NCBI GenBank assembly: GCA_002104945.1
Contig: MCFH01000014.1
Location: forward strand, 417,001-481,000
From: Piromyces finnis
Lineage: Eukaryota; Neocallimastigomycota; Neocallimastigomycetes; Neocallimastigales; Neocallimastigaceae
DNA: 64,000 nucleotides
Direction of reading: 5' to 3'
Shown: positions 43,676 through 61,300 of the stretch, piece after piece
Layout: each line of letters begins with the position of its first letter
How positions within the stretch are numbered: the first letter of the stretch is position 1
Made by a program: the position numbers and the translations under genes
The notes under the pieces: model-generated
The model's database searches: none
Told to the model about the DNA's origin: nothing
The model's input: the letters and a program-made list of their open reading frames with translations, nothing else

Positions 43676-46600
43676 CTTAATTTAATATTTTATTTTGGTA
43701 TTTTAGTATTTTGGTATTTTAGTATTTTGGTTTTTGGTTTGGTTTATAATTTTAATAATATATTTATAAAATTTAACTATAATATAAATAGTTTTTATTA
43801 TAAATTATTAAAATATAATTAATTCGTTTCAAAATTTGGGTTTTTTTTATTTATTTAATCAAGGGAAAAATGGTTGCTTTTATATTTTTTTTTTTTAATC
43901 AAACTCATTATTGCATATGTCAAAAAAATAAAAAAAAAAATAAAAATTACATAATAATATATTTAATATATATTATGAATATATTTGGATAAATTGAGTA
44001 TTTATTTCACAATTTTTAGGATTATCAATTTCCATTTTTGATAAAAGGAAAAAAAAAATTTTTTTTTGTACTCATTTTTTTGACAAAAGATTTTCCACCA
44101 AAAGAATAAAAAGAAGATAGCAAAAGGTTGTAGTTAACCCACAAAAAGAAATAAACAATTGAAAAATACTGTAGTAAAATAAACTTTTTTTTATTGCAGT
44201 ATTAAATATGACAAAGATATTTTATTTATATTTACTATAGTTAAATAATCATTCATAAAAATAGGTACTTGTCTATTGTTAAATGAAAAAATAGTATTAT
44301 TTACTAAAGAATAATACTATTGATATAAATTTCCATAATACTAAATATGGATATATATAAAACTTTTAAAATGTCAATAAATAATGTTTATAATGAGTAA
44401 TTACTTTTAGAATATATTGTTAATATAATAAATTAAAATGATAATATAAAATGTCAATATAATAATAAAATATATAATACAAAATGGTGATATAAGATTA
44501 AAGATTGTCAATGTAATAATAAGATTGTTATTACAAGATTGTTAATAAAATATAATAAAATTATAAAAATAATATTTATGATTATTCTAATTATTATCAT
44601 TACTCTAATTAATACTTTTATTATTACTCTAATTATCACTAGTCGTTAGTATGACTCTAATTATTATTTACAAAAGTACTAAAAATGTTCATATAAAAAA
44701 TGTCCATTTAATTTTATAATAAATGAATAAGAAAATGACAATTTCAAAATAATATAATAAAAAAGATGTTTCATTGATAATTTGATAACATTTGAATTTT
44801 ACCACTAGCTCATGTCAATAAAAATTTAATAGGAATATACTATTATATTAGTAATAATAATGTCAATAAAATAATGACAATTTTATCAAGTTAATTTATT
44901 ATAATTATTATAATCTATAAAATCAATTGTTTTATTTTTATTTTTAATTAATTATTCATTATATTATATATTAAATTAATGATTTTATATATAATACAAT
45001 TATAACATGAATAGTATTATTGTATTAATTTAATTCATTTAAATTTTAGGTCTTTTTTTTTCTGTTTTTTTAGAATGTTCGGATTCTTCTTCTTTCTTCA
45101 TTTACAACCTATCACAAATGAAATAAATAGGCTAGCTACATTAAATAAATTAATTTTAATTTATTAATAATAAAGTAATTCTTTTTTAAAGGATAATCTT
45201 TGTAAAATCTAAAGTCTAGAACTTTTTTTTTTGGTAGAAAAAAATTTTAATTTATTTAACAATATCAATTAAAACAAAAAAAAACATTTTTATAATAGTT
45301 AAAGTTTTTAATCTAATTTAATAATTAATTAATAAATTATTTGTCATATATTATTTTGTATCATTTTTATATGATTTTGTATACAGATAAAAAATGTTTA
45401 TCATGCAATGTGACTAACCCTTTTTTTTAACAATAGAGTTGTTTTTTTTTTTTATATGTTTTCTTTAATGCTTTTTAAAAAAAAACTATTGAAAATTATT
45501 CTAAACAAGAATTGTTTTTAATTCAGCTTATTATATATTTTATTATTTATAAAAAATAAGAGTATTTCATAAGATAATAAAATAAGGGTAAAAATGATAT
45601 GAAAAAAAACTTTCAGGGGTTAATAAATTACTTGTGAAACATTAAAATTCATTTATTTTTTGTACATTTTCTTAACATTATGTAGATTTTTTTTTTATTA
45701 TTTATTAAGCTTTATATGCTAAATGAATGAATTTCTTTTCGTATACAAAAAGAAATTCATAAAAGTATAAAATATAAAATAAAAAAAAAATAGACAATTT
45801 TATAAAATGGATGATAAATAAAAAAAAAACTAATCTATTGTATCTACGTAAATAACTTTTTTTTTAAACACTAAAAATAGTTGTTATTCATATTTCATAA
45901 ATAGGTATAAATATATTCATACATACTTTAAATACATTGATGAAATATAAATAGAAATAACAATGATAACAAAAGAAAATATATTTTGTCATTATTATTG
46001 AATTCTTTTTAATAATAATGACAAAATAATAATTATAGAGCAGCAAAAAAAGAAAGTAATACCTAATAATATAAGTATATTTTTTATTATTACTATAAAT
46101 TCTATTAATATTCTATTCTATTATATTTCCTAAAGTTAATACTTTTTTTTTTAATAATATCAATAATATCATTATTTCCATTTCTTTATAAGGATTAAAT
46201 TTTTATAAAAAGTCATACGAAATAATTCTGTAATTCTATATTAAATGACTCGAAGAATTAAATAGATATAATTGTGTTAAAAATATATAATATATATTAT
46301 ATGTGTATGATAAATAGAATGATAAATAATAATATTGATAAAGTAAATTGAACATTTTAATCATGTTTTATATAAGAAACAGAAAAAGAAACTTTTGATG
46401 GTTTTATTTATTATTAAATTTTATTTTATTACTATGTACTCTTGGTAATTTAAAAATTTTAAATATATATGCCCTTTTTCCTTTTCTATAACAAATAGGA
46501 TAAATAAAATATTTCATTTTATTCTTTAATATATTTATAGTTAAAAATCATAAATTTAATAAACATATTTTATATATTTTATGAATTATCTACAATACGG

Positions 46601-47731
46601 AATGTATCATATATAATAATATAATGTATTATAATGTAATATAATGTTGAAAGGACGAGTCATGGGATCAACATAATAAAATGGATATAAAGAAGAATTA
46701 TCATAGAATTTATACTTTTACAATTTATACACGTGTATTCATAAATCTATGTGTTGGATAAATAAGTTGTTGTTGTTTATATCTATTGAACCAACAATTA
46801 AATAGTATTTTTTCCAACAATCTCTAATAATATATTTATTGGTTAGTTGTATTATAAACAATTAATTTATACCTAATTCCTCATTATTTTATTAATATAA
46901 GAGAAAGGAAAAGATTATGTAAATTCTAAAAAATATGAAAATAAATACACACTTTTGAAAGTATTAAAAACAACTAGATCTAGCTAATGATTTGTATTTT
47001 AATTTACAATAAAAGTTTAATTGCGATATAAAGAAATATAAAGAAATCCAAATAAATTTATTATTTAAATAACAATGAAAAAAAAACTTTTTATATTTAA
47101 ATACAATTTTTATACTATTTCCAGTAATTTTTAACATTCATAATTGGTGTAACAAAAACAAATAATAATAAATTTTGTGGCTACATAAAAATTAACAAAA
47201 AAAAATTTTAAAATATAAAAAAAAAAGGTGACTTTTAGTTTACTTTTTTTTTTTTTGTAATTAACTTTATATAAAAGAAAAGAAAGAAGGAAAGAGAAAG
47301 AGAAAAAGAGCCATTAGTTATAATAATTGCTAATATCAATTCTTTATAATTTTTTTTAATAATTTATATATATATATCAATTTATATAAATAAACTAAAT
47401 ATCAATATATATATATATATCAATTTATATAAATAAACTAAATATCAATATATATATATATACTCAAGCAATAACAGAAATTTAAAATTTCAGTCAATAA
47501 TACTATATATATATATATACTAATACTAATTACATATATATTCAAAACATAACACAATCTACAGGTTTATTTTATTAAAATACTAAAAATAACAATTAAT
47601 AAAATATATATGTGTATAATCATTTACTTTTCAATATACTTTAGTTATATTTAAAATACAGCAATACCGAAATAAAAATATTAAATTCCCAAAGTATTTG
47701 AAGAATATACAATATATAGTTAAAATATACT

Positions 47732-47779
<48 letters not shown>

Positions 47780-47950
47780 TCAATTTAAAAATTACTATCA
47801 TAAAAAATTAATAGAAATTATATAACAAATTCTTGAGAATTAGAATATACCTAATCTTATTATTATCTTAAATTCATTTTTTTTAAAAAAAAAAAAGTTT
47901 TAACAAGAAATAATAGAAACAACTCAAAATATATATAAAGAAGAAGAAAA
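43676..47950. other. Gene-poor AT-rich DNA
   Basis: About 4.3 kb without a supportable gene: AT-rich DNA with many TAATAA-type motifs, a few poly-A/T runs (longest about 39 A at 47736-47774) and a tandem duplication near 47366. The final part must contain the promoter of the first rhomboid gene. Confidence 0.6.
47366..47462. repeat. Tandem duplication of a ~45-bp unit
   Basis: The sequence ATCAATTTATATAAATAA with its flank CTAAATATCA and an AT-dinucleotide spacer occurs twice in a row. It lies about 500 bp upstream of the first rhomboid gene. Confidence 0.85.
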
Positions 47951-49840
47951 ATGAGTGAAAAAAGCATTAGAAGAAAAAGTACTTATAGTATTAAAAAAGC
48001 TGGTTCAGATGCTTGGAGATGGTTAAGTGCTGAAGATTCATTTGTTAGTGAAGAGCAACCTGTTGGTGTTTCATTTTATCAAAGAAATACTACTTTTAGA
48101 CAATATAGAAATAATAGAAATGGTTCTTCTTCACGAAATTCTAGTAATATTAGTCAATTTCTCAATCCATCATATTTTAGAAATCTTACATCTTCTGAAC
48201 AATCATACTCCTCAATTAATATGGAAGAACCCGAAGAAGACGAAGAAGTTAAAAAACCAAAACCAGCACTTGAAAAACAAAAGAATGAAAGTGACCCTAA
48301 TAAAAGAAAAAATTTAAAAATTCCAAGTGCATTATATGACCCAGAAGTTCGCAGACAACTCCAACAAATGAAACCTCATATACCTTACTTTTTGGTTACC
48401 GTAACTATTCTACAAATTTTCATTTTAATCTTTTCCATAGGTAGAAATTATTCTGTTACCGGTAAATTTATTGCTGGAATGGATGATAATCCAATGATTG
48501 GACCTTACCCAAGTGTAAGTTGAAAAAAAAAAAAAAACATTTAATTATTATCTATTCATAAAAAAAAAAAAGTATTTAAATTTGATATATATATTTTTTT
48601 TTTTATTATTAAGAAACGAAAATGATATATTTATTTTTATATAAAAAGAAAGAATTGACGTATATATATTAAACAAAAGAAAAATATTATTAATCATTCA
48701 TTATTAAATATTAATATTATTTTAAAAAAAAAAAATTAATTTCTTATCATGTTCATTTTTATGTTAATTTTATTTAAAAAAAAAAAAAAAAAAAAAATAG
48801 TTTTTTATCATATATTTATTTTTATTAATATATTATTATATAATATTAAATAATTTCATTCCATATTTAGACATTAGTTTATATGGGTGCTAGATTTCTT
48901 CCATGTATGAAAAAAACAAATATTACTGAAACAGAATGTCCTCCAGGTGTTAAAAGTCAAAACTATGTTACTAAAATGGTTTTAGATCAAAATGGACAAA
49001 TGATTAATACACTTCAACGATCAGACATGTGTTCTCTTGCCGATATTTGTGGTTTTGATATGAAGCAAAGGGATACACCAAATCAATGGTACCGTTTTAT
49101 TATACCCATTTTCCTTCATTCAGGAATTCTTCATATTTTATTTAATTTAGTTTTTCAGGTTCGTACGGGTATCCCTATGGAAAAAGAATTTGGCTCCTGG
49201 AGAATGGCTATCATTTATATGATAAGTGGTATTTTTGGTTTTATCTTTGAAGCAAAATCTGTTGGTTATGCTCCAAGTGTCGGTTGTTCTGGTGCACTTT
49301 ATGGTAAGTTTAAATGAAAATGCATTTCATTTTTCCATTTCTCTCTTTTAAATAGAAATAAAAAATAATAATAATAATAATAATCAATATTTATCTTCAA
49401 TATAAATAACCTTGGAAAATTAATGAAAATATTATTTAAATTTATAAATTATAGGATTATTGGCTTGTCTTTTACTTGATTTAATTCAAAGTTGGAAAAT
49501 TATTATTCACCCATGGAAAGAATTATTTAAATTACTACTTATTATTATCATTTCATTAGCTTTTGGTTTAATTCCATATGTAGACAATTTTGCTCATATT
49601 GGTGGTTTTATTATGGGTTTACTTATGGGAATTATCTTTTTACCATTTATTATATTCAGTAAAAAAGGTCTTATTATCAAAAGAATTTTAATGGTATTTT
49701 CTGTATTTATTTCAATATTTTTATTTATTTGGGCCATTCGTCAATTTTACATTGATGGTAAATATTGTAGATGGTGTAAATATTTAAGTTGTATACCCAT
49801 TAAAGAAGAATGGTGTGAATATTATGATTCTATATATTAA
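47951..49840 (+). CDS. Rhomboid intramembrane serine protease, copy 1
   Basis: Three exons: 47951..48514, 48871..49303, 49455..49840 (donors GTAAGT, GTAAGT), 460 aa. A cytosolic N-terminus of about 140 residues begins with a short motif shared with copy 2 (RRKSTYSIKKAGSDAWRWL...AEDS) and ends in KIPSALYDPEVRRQLQQMKPH before the first membrane segment (about 146-168). The rhomboid core shows HILFN (oxyanion His/Asn), WRMAIIYMISGIFGF, the nucleophile motif GCSGALYG (Ser about 328) and the catalytic His in DNFAHIGGF (about 380), so an active protease is predicted. The loop between the first two membrane segments has several Cys. Rhomboids cut substrates within membranes; substrate unknown. The layout resembles secretory-pathway rhomboids rather than mitochondrial PARL. 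Confidence 0.93.
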
Positions 49841-51708
49841 AAAAAAATAATAATAACAGTATATTTTTTTTCAACCTTTTATTACTATAGATATTTTTTT
49901 TTTCAATCTTTTAGTACTATAGATAATTTTTTTATTTATTTATTAATATAAATTATAGGATTAGAAAGTATTTACTTTATTGTATATATATATATATAAA
50001 AAAGAATAATTCATAATTCATACTTTTTTTAAGCTTTTTTTTTTTTAAAAAAAATACCAAGAAAAAATATATATTACTATTTTGATTGTTTTAATAATAG
50101 TAAAAAATAAATTAAAAATAAATTATTTTAAAAAAAATTTTTTTTTTCTCTTTCCCTGCCTTGATTCATTCTACGCCTACCATAAAAAATACTATCAAAA
50201 AAAAAAGGAAAAATAATAAATTTCTAATTTTTTTTATATAAATACAATGAATAATATCAAAAAAAAAAAAAAAAAGCTTTTTAATATAAAAAGCTTCATT
50301 CATTCATAGATTCTTTCAACCTTTAATACTATTTCAAAAAGTCTAAAATAATAAACTTTAAATCTATATGTTTTAATACTATTTCAAGAATTCCAAAATA
50401 AAATGCTTTATGTTCTTTTCATTGATGTTGTACACCATGAAAGACGATCTTTTAACCTAAAAAAAAATATGTGTATGCATGATATCCATATGACTTATTA
50501 ATGATCAATACTTTTTTTTATCTATAAAAAATGAACCTACCGTCAAAACATAAAAATCAGCCAATAAGTGATTAGAATGTTTAATATTAATTAAAGTTTG
50601 ATATACCATAAATCCATGAAATAGAATTAATTTCAATATTAATTAATCTTCATTATTATCAAACTAGCAAATGAAATCCATTGAAATTTCAATAATGAAT
50701 ATATTATAATATATGAAATATAAATTAAATATAATTATTTAATTAACTATATATATTTATGTTAATTGTAACAAATTAAAATTCTTTCAATATAAGAAAT
50801 TATTGAGTGGCCGACGTCCTTTGAGCGAACAATATATAACATTTTATTGTTAATTCTATATTTATAAAGAGTCTAATATGTCGATGATAAAGATATTTTA
50901 TTATTCTTTATCATAAAATAAACTATCTATTTACCATTAATCATTGAATAGATTGTTTCATTTATTGAGTGATAGCATATATAGCATCATTATTAGTAAT
51001 AAAAAGGTACCTAAAATATTTCTAAAACATTTTTAATAAACTATTTATATTAATTAATATAATCGTTAACTTGATGAATTTTATTATTGACTAAGAAGAA
51101 GAAGAATAAAAAAAAAAAATATATATAAAAATTAATATTATTTAAAGTTTTTTACTTTGGATGGCTCTGAATATGGAAATTTTATAATTAAATATTCAAG
51201 AAATTTTATATTAATTTTAAAAGACTTTAAAAATTTTTTTTTTATTTTTCTTTTTTTTTTTTTTTTTTTATAAATCACTTGCAAAAAAAAAAAAAAAAAA
51301 AAGGTGAATAAAGAAAAGAAAGAAACAAGAAGTTTATTTTTAGTTTTTATTTACAATTAGTAATAATAATATTTTTAAATTGAATTGTGATAAAACTATG
51401 ACTTTTTTTTTTTAGAAAAATAAACAAAAAATAATAATAATAATAAATATATATATATAAATACACTTTTTTTTTTTCAACATTCTTCAATAGGAAAGAA
51501 AAAGAAAAAAAAAACAATAGACGAAAATTAAGAAGAAAAAACATTATAAATATATTAATAATACAACTTTTAAAAAACATTCACTTTAAAATTGTATATT
51601 CCTATAATTATAGAATAAAATTATAAATAAAAAAATATATATATACAATAAAAACATAAAAGTCATTATCCAAAATATATAAATAAATAAATAAATAAAT
51701 AAATAAAA
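49841..51708. other. Intergenic DNA between the two rhomboid genes
   Basis: About 1.9 kb of A/T-rich sequence with no ORF of coding character. No trace of a third rhomboid copy was seen. A small GC-richer patch (about 50808-50830) is unexplained. Confidence 0.55.
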
Positions 51709-53504
51709 ATGAGTAATTTAAAAAGAAGTAATACTCTTCAAACAATTAAAAGAGCGGGTACCGGAGCTTGGAAATGGATTAATGCAGAAGATGCTCAAAT
51801 AAATCAAAATAATCCTCAGGGTGTTTCCTATTTCCAAAGAAGTAATACAATGAAGAAATTAAATAGTAGTAATAGTATTCGGTATCGTCAACGTCCTAAT
51901 TATGGATATAATCAATTACATGACCAATCTTATGATAATGTCTATAATGAAAATTCTTATACAGTAAATATGAATCAAGTTGATAGTAATGCTAGTATAA
52001 GGAGACCAGAACCAGCAAGAGAAAAAAAAGAAAAAGAAACAGATCCAAATAATAGAAAAAGAAAAGAAAAAATTCCAAGTGCTCTCTACGATCCAGAAGT
52101 ACGAAAACAATTAGAACAAATGAAGCAACATAAACCTTATTTTATGTATATTATTACTGTTATTCAAATATTTATGATGGTCATGTCAATTTATAAATAT
52201 TACACTGCTACTGGTCAATTTCTTGCTCCTATTAATGAAAATATTATGATAGGTCCAGATTCAGGTGTAAGTTGAAAAAAATCATATCTCTATATTACCC
52301 TTCTTCCTACATTTAATATTTATAATATATTGATAATATATTGATAATTTTATGATGTTTTTTCTTTAAAAATAAAATTATATATATTTGAATATATATA
52401 TATAATATATAAACCATTTATAAATAATAATTAAATTTTACGATATAGGAAATAATATTTTTACCATTACTATGAGTTTTTTTTTTTTTTTTAGTAAAAA
52501 AAGGAATAAAATAATTAATGTAATATTTCATTATAATATATATCCAATATTATTTTAATACCTATAGCCTTTAATTCAATATGGTGCAAGATTTCTTCCA
52601 TGTATGAAACCAACAAACACTACCTTTATGGAATGCCCTAAAAGTATAAGAGGAACTGCTACTGCACAAAGTATTTCAGAAAGAATAGGACAAAGGGTTG
52701 AAGAACCACTTAATGGAAAAAAATATTGTAGTTTGAAAGATGTTTGTGCCTTTGGAATGAAAGAAGATGAAGTTCCTAATCAATGGTTTAGATTTATAGT
52801 ACCAATCTTTTTACATGCTGGTATTTTCCACTTGGTATTTAATTTAACTTTCCAAATTCGTACTGGTATTCAAATGGAAAAAGATTTTGGTACCTGGAGA
52901 ATTATGGTTATTTATATGGCTAGTGGTATCTTTGGTTTTGTCTTTGGCGCAAATTATTCAGGTATATCATCTAGTGTTGGTTGTTCTGGTTCTCTTTACG
53001 GTAAATATCGAATGAAATTAGATATAATAAACCCCCAATAAAAAAAATTAAATAATTTATCCAAAATATTAGCAAAATCATATTAATTTATAAATAATTT
53101 TTATATATAAATTTGTCTCTCTAGGTTTATTAGCCTGTCTTTTATTAGATTTAATTCAAAGTTGGAGATTAATTGTTGAACCATGGAAAGAATTATTTAA
53201 TATGCTTATTATCATTGTATTCTCATTAGGTATTGGTTTAGTTCCATTTATTGATAATTTCGCTCACGTTGGTGGTTTCATAACAGGAATATTAACAGGA
53301 TTAATATTTATGCCTTCAATTATCTTTAGTAAAAGAGATCTTAAAATTAAGAGAATATTAATGATTGCATCAGTCTTTATATCTATCTTTATGTTTATCT
53401 GGGCATTTAAGCAATTTTATGGTTCTAATAGTGATTGTAAGTGGTGTCACTATGTTAATTGTCTTCCAATTAAAGAAGGATGGTGTAAAAATTATGAAAC
53501 TTAA
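51709..53504 (+). CDS. Rhomboid intramembrane serine protease, copy 2 (tandem paralogue)
   Basis: Three exons: 51709..52266, 52568..53000, 53125..53504 (donors GTAAGT, GTAAAT), 456 aa. Both introns are at the same positions and phases as in copy 1, and the middle exon has exactly the same length (433 nt), so this is a duplication of the whole gene. Shared elements are RAGTGAWKWINAEDAQ, IPSALYDPEVRKQLEQMKQHKPYF in the linker, HLVFN, the nucleophile motif GCSGSLYG (Ser about 326) and DNFAHVGGF (His about 378). All catalytic residues are kept, so this copy should also be active. The N-terminal linker and the Cys-containing loop differ most, hinting at different partners or substrates. Confidence 0.93.
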
Positions 53505-57100
<3,596 letters not shown>

Positions 57101-58319
57101 GCACCTCAACATGATATACCATGAAACACACCATTCATTTAAATTTTTTTTTAAATACTATTATTTTTTTTAATTTTTCAAACCTATTATCTATTTTTTA
57201 CAATTCTTTTAATTCAAATATTTCAATTCAACGAAAAGAAATTGATTTTTTTTAATAAAAAAAAAATTGTTTTTGTATAATTTTTCAATTCATTTTTTTA
57301 AATAATGAAAAAAAAGAAAATTTTTTATTTTTAATTTCGCGAAAAAAGGGAGAAATGTACTTTTCTCCAACCGAACAATTTCATACCCAAAAAGAAAAAA
57401 AAATCATTAAAATAAATTAAAAAAAAAAAAAAAAACCCAACAATCACTATAAAAAAAAATACAATAAGAAACCAGGGAAAAAAAAAGTAGAAAGAAAAAA
57501 AAAAAGGAAAAAATAAAAAACAGAAAGAAAAGTTAAGAAACAGAAAGAAAAGAAGAAGAAAAAAACTTATATTATTTTTATCATGATTATTTAATTTTTC
57601 TTGTTTTTTAAAAAAATTTTTTTTTTTTTAACCAAAAATATTTATAAAATAAAAATAAATAGAATTATTCAACTATACATTAAATATAAAATAAAATAAA
57701 TGAAAAACAAAATAAAAGAAAAAATATATATATAAAAGATTTTTTTTTTTTTTTCTCTAGTATTTTATAAATTTTATAAAATAATACTAAGCATTTATAA
57801 TTAAAAATAAAATTAAAAAAAAAAAAAACATATTTTAATATAATTCTTTTTATTATTTTTATAATATATAAAAATGGATGGCAAGAATGAAAAGTTAAAT
57901 GAAAATTGTTGATATGAAATAAAAGAAATTATGAAAAAAAAAATATATATATATATAAACATATTGCTTTTTGTAATGATATATAAAATAGTATGGTATT
58001 GAAATATTGCAAAATATATATATTCGTTCAATAGGTTAAATAATACAATTTAAATTTTATAAAAAAAAATATATATATATATATATTGAATTTGATAGTT
58101 GTTGAAAAAAAAAAAAATGGATTGATAAATTGATTGTTTTAACTGAAATAAAAATAAAAAGAATATTGTACTTAAATATTGTTCATTGCAAATGTAAAAA
58201 AAAAAAAAAAAAAATGAAATAAATTAAAATTAAACTATTTTTTAAAAATTATAGTAATTATTAAAAGATACTATAGGTAAAATATATATATATATAGATA
58301 TGGATATAATATATTTAAA
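57101..58319. other. No gene seen
   Basis: About 1.2 kb between the converging HSP60 and metalloprotease-like genes: A-rich, with poly-A runs and an AAAGAAA-type stretch (57470-57560). Confidence 0.6.
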
Positions 58320-61300
58320 TTAAAAAAATATATATAAAAACCATGATGTAATTAAAAGTATTAAAGAGAAAGATTGATTTACCCAAGTTGATAATGAAGT
58401 TGCTTCTGATACTACTAAAAAGTATTCACATTGATTATTAGTATGTGTTACATTTCTCGAAAAGAGTTGTCGTTCATCCATAATAACATCCCAACCAATA
58501 GTTTTCATAACTTTTTGAGTATCTGGTCCCCATATTGGATAAATACCATCTTCTGGTTCTTTAATATCCCAACCGTCTAAATCAACACCATCATTAATTA
58601 AAGATTTTAAAGATCTTCCCTTCTTTGCCATATAAACCATTAAAAAGTCAGAAGTATCTATGAAGGAATAATCAATGTGAGAAAGAGAACTAGAACCATT
58701 CCATAAATTACAAAAAGATTGAAGTGGAACGTAATTTGAAAAGGTGACATATTTAAATTCTGTATCAAAACTTTTTTCAATATATTCATTAGAAGGTACA
58801 CCAAAAGAAATACTACCACCTTTACCGGTAGCCAGGGTATAAAGGAATTTTGAAGCAATAAAACCTTCATTATCATCATTTTCATAGGCTTTAATAAATT
58901 CACCTAAAGGCATTTTTCCTCCATTCTTTTTTAAAATTGCCTTTGAACTCTTAAGCATAGAAAGGTATAACGTATAAATCGGTGAATATTCTTCATGATA
59001 CATAAGATAACGATCATAAATAGAAATTGGAACCCAACCTAAAAATTGAACCTTTTTATTATTAGATTCGGAAATTGAATAATAACCTTGAGGTGTAAGA
59101 TAGGTATCCTTGGCCTGAGAATACTTTTCAAATATTTCTGGATAATTTTTGTAGAATGCTGTATCCCTATAAAAAAAAAAAAAAAAGAAAAGAATATATA
59201 TATATTTAATTGTAGATAGACATATAAAAAAAATTTATAAAAAGGATTAATAAAGTTTACGTATAAATAAAAATATATTTAGATAATCGTTTATATATAT
59301 ATGTGAATATCGTGTTTATAATATTTATTAGATATCATAAATTTAAAACTAAAAAAGAAAAAAAAAGGAATTTAATTTTTTATAAATTTACCAAAAAGAT
59401 AAAAATCCTAATCCATGAGTAATTTCGTGTAATAAAATATAAAGAAGATCACGATATTTTTCATTAAATTCATCAGAATCCTACAATCATAACAAGTTAG
59501 AATGTAATATATGTTAAAATAAAAAGTATATTTTATATATTTATATACATATATATTTAATGATATAAAAAGTTATTGATTGATTGATTTTTTTTTATCC
59601 TTATTATTATAATTATTTACCCCAAAATAGAATTGATAATTATTATTAATTTGAATGTAAATATCTTCTTCATTATCATCAAGGTCACTAGTGCCATGAA
59701 TTTGCTTATAGAGTGCTTTTGGAAAACTCCATTCAATACCATTAGCATCATTAAGAAGATAAAGACTAGAAGGAGAGGATGATGCTACTGTAACTGAATT
59801 ATTTGAACAATTCTTTTCTTTACAGAAGGAATAATAATCAACCGTAAGGTATAATTTTTTATGAATAGTAATCATTTTTTGAATATACTGACTACATTTT
59901 TTTAGGGTTTCTTCAACTTTTCTACATTGTTCTTCATCAATATCATAATCACAGAAATAATCAAATACTAAATATTCAGATTTAATTTGTTTAGAATTAG
60001 AATTTCTATTGATAATATCAGTTCTTAAATCTCTTTTTTGTTTCATACGTCGTTGTTGTTGTTGTTGTTGTTGTTGTTGAAGAGTTCTATTCATTATAAT
60101 TTCTCTTCTTTTTTCGATTTTACTCTTTGATTCATTCAATATTTCATCTTCAGTGGAATTATCCTTTCGTTTTGTTTTTAGAATCGTTTGACCGGCGGTT
60201 GAAATCATCTTCTTTTTAATATATACTGGTCTTAATTTATCATTAGGATTAGGGGATGGAATAAATTGAACATCAATGTATTCTTCCTCATTTCTTTTCA
60301 TTGCCTTCACATCTTCCATAATTATTCTTTCAATATTTCTTTTTGAAGGTTTAACTGAGCGAGCCAATTTTTCTTTATTAACATTATCCCTTTTATTAGT
60401 GTTAGGTTTGGAAGTTTTGGATTTTGGAATCAATCTAACATTTCCTGTAGTATTACCTAATGATGCTATATTATTATTATCCTCCTCTTCTGTTGTATCG
60501 GTATTTTTTTCATCGGAATTTTCACTTTTATTAGTTAAATGATATTTACCAGAATTGATATAATTCACCGATTTATTGATACTATTATTTCCACTACCAC
60601 TACTACTACCTTTATTGTTATTAAGAATAGGATTCGTTTGTCCATTTAAAAGATTTGATGTTGTTGATTTTGGTTTTGTTTCATCATTAAACATATTATT
60701 ACTTTGACCATTTAAAATATTTGATGTTGTTGATTTTGGTTTTGTTTCATCATTAAACATATTATTACTTTGGCCATTTAATACATTGGATGTACCTTGC
60801 TTTGATTTAGTTTCATCATTAAACATAGTATTACTTTGGCCATTTAATACATTGGTTGTACCTTGCTTTGATTTAGTTTCATCATTAAACATATTATTAC
60901 TTTGGCCATTTAAGATATTCGATGTACTTGATTTTGGTCTTGTTTCATCATTATACATATTGAGTATATTATTACTTTGGCCATTCAATATATTTGATGT
61001 ACCGGATTTTAATTTGGCTTCATCGTTAAACATATTATTACTTTGACCATTCAATACATTGGATGTACCTTGTTTTGATTTAGTTTCATCATTAAATATA
61101 TTATTACTTTGACCATTCAATACATTGGATGTACCTTGTTTTGATTTAGTTTCATCATTAAACATATTATTACTTTGACCATTCAATACATTGGATGTGC
61201 CTTGTTTTGATTTAGTTTCATCATTAAACATATTATTACTTTGACCATTCAATACATTGGATGTACCTTGTTTTGATTTAGTTTCATCATTAAACATACC

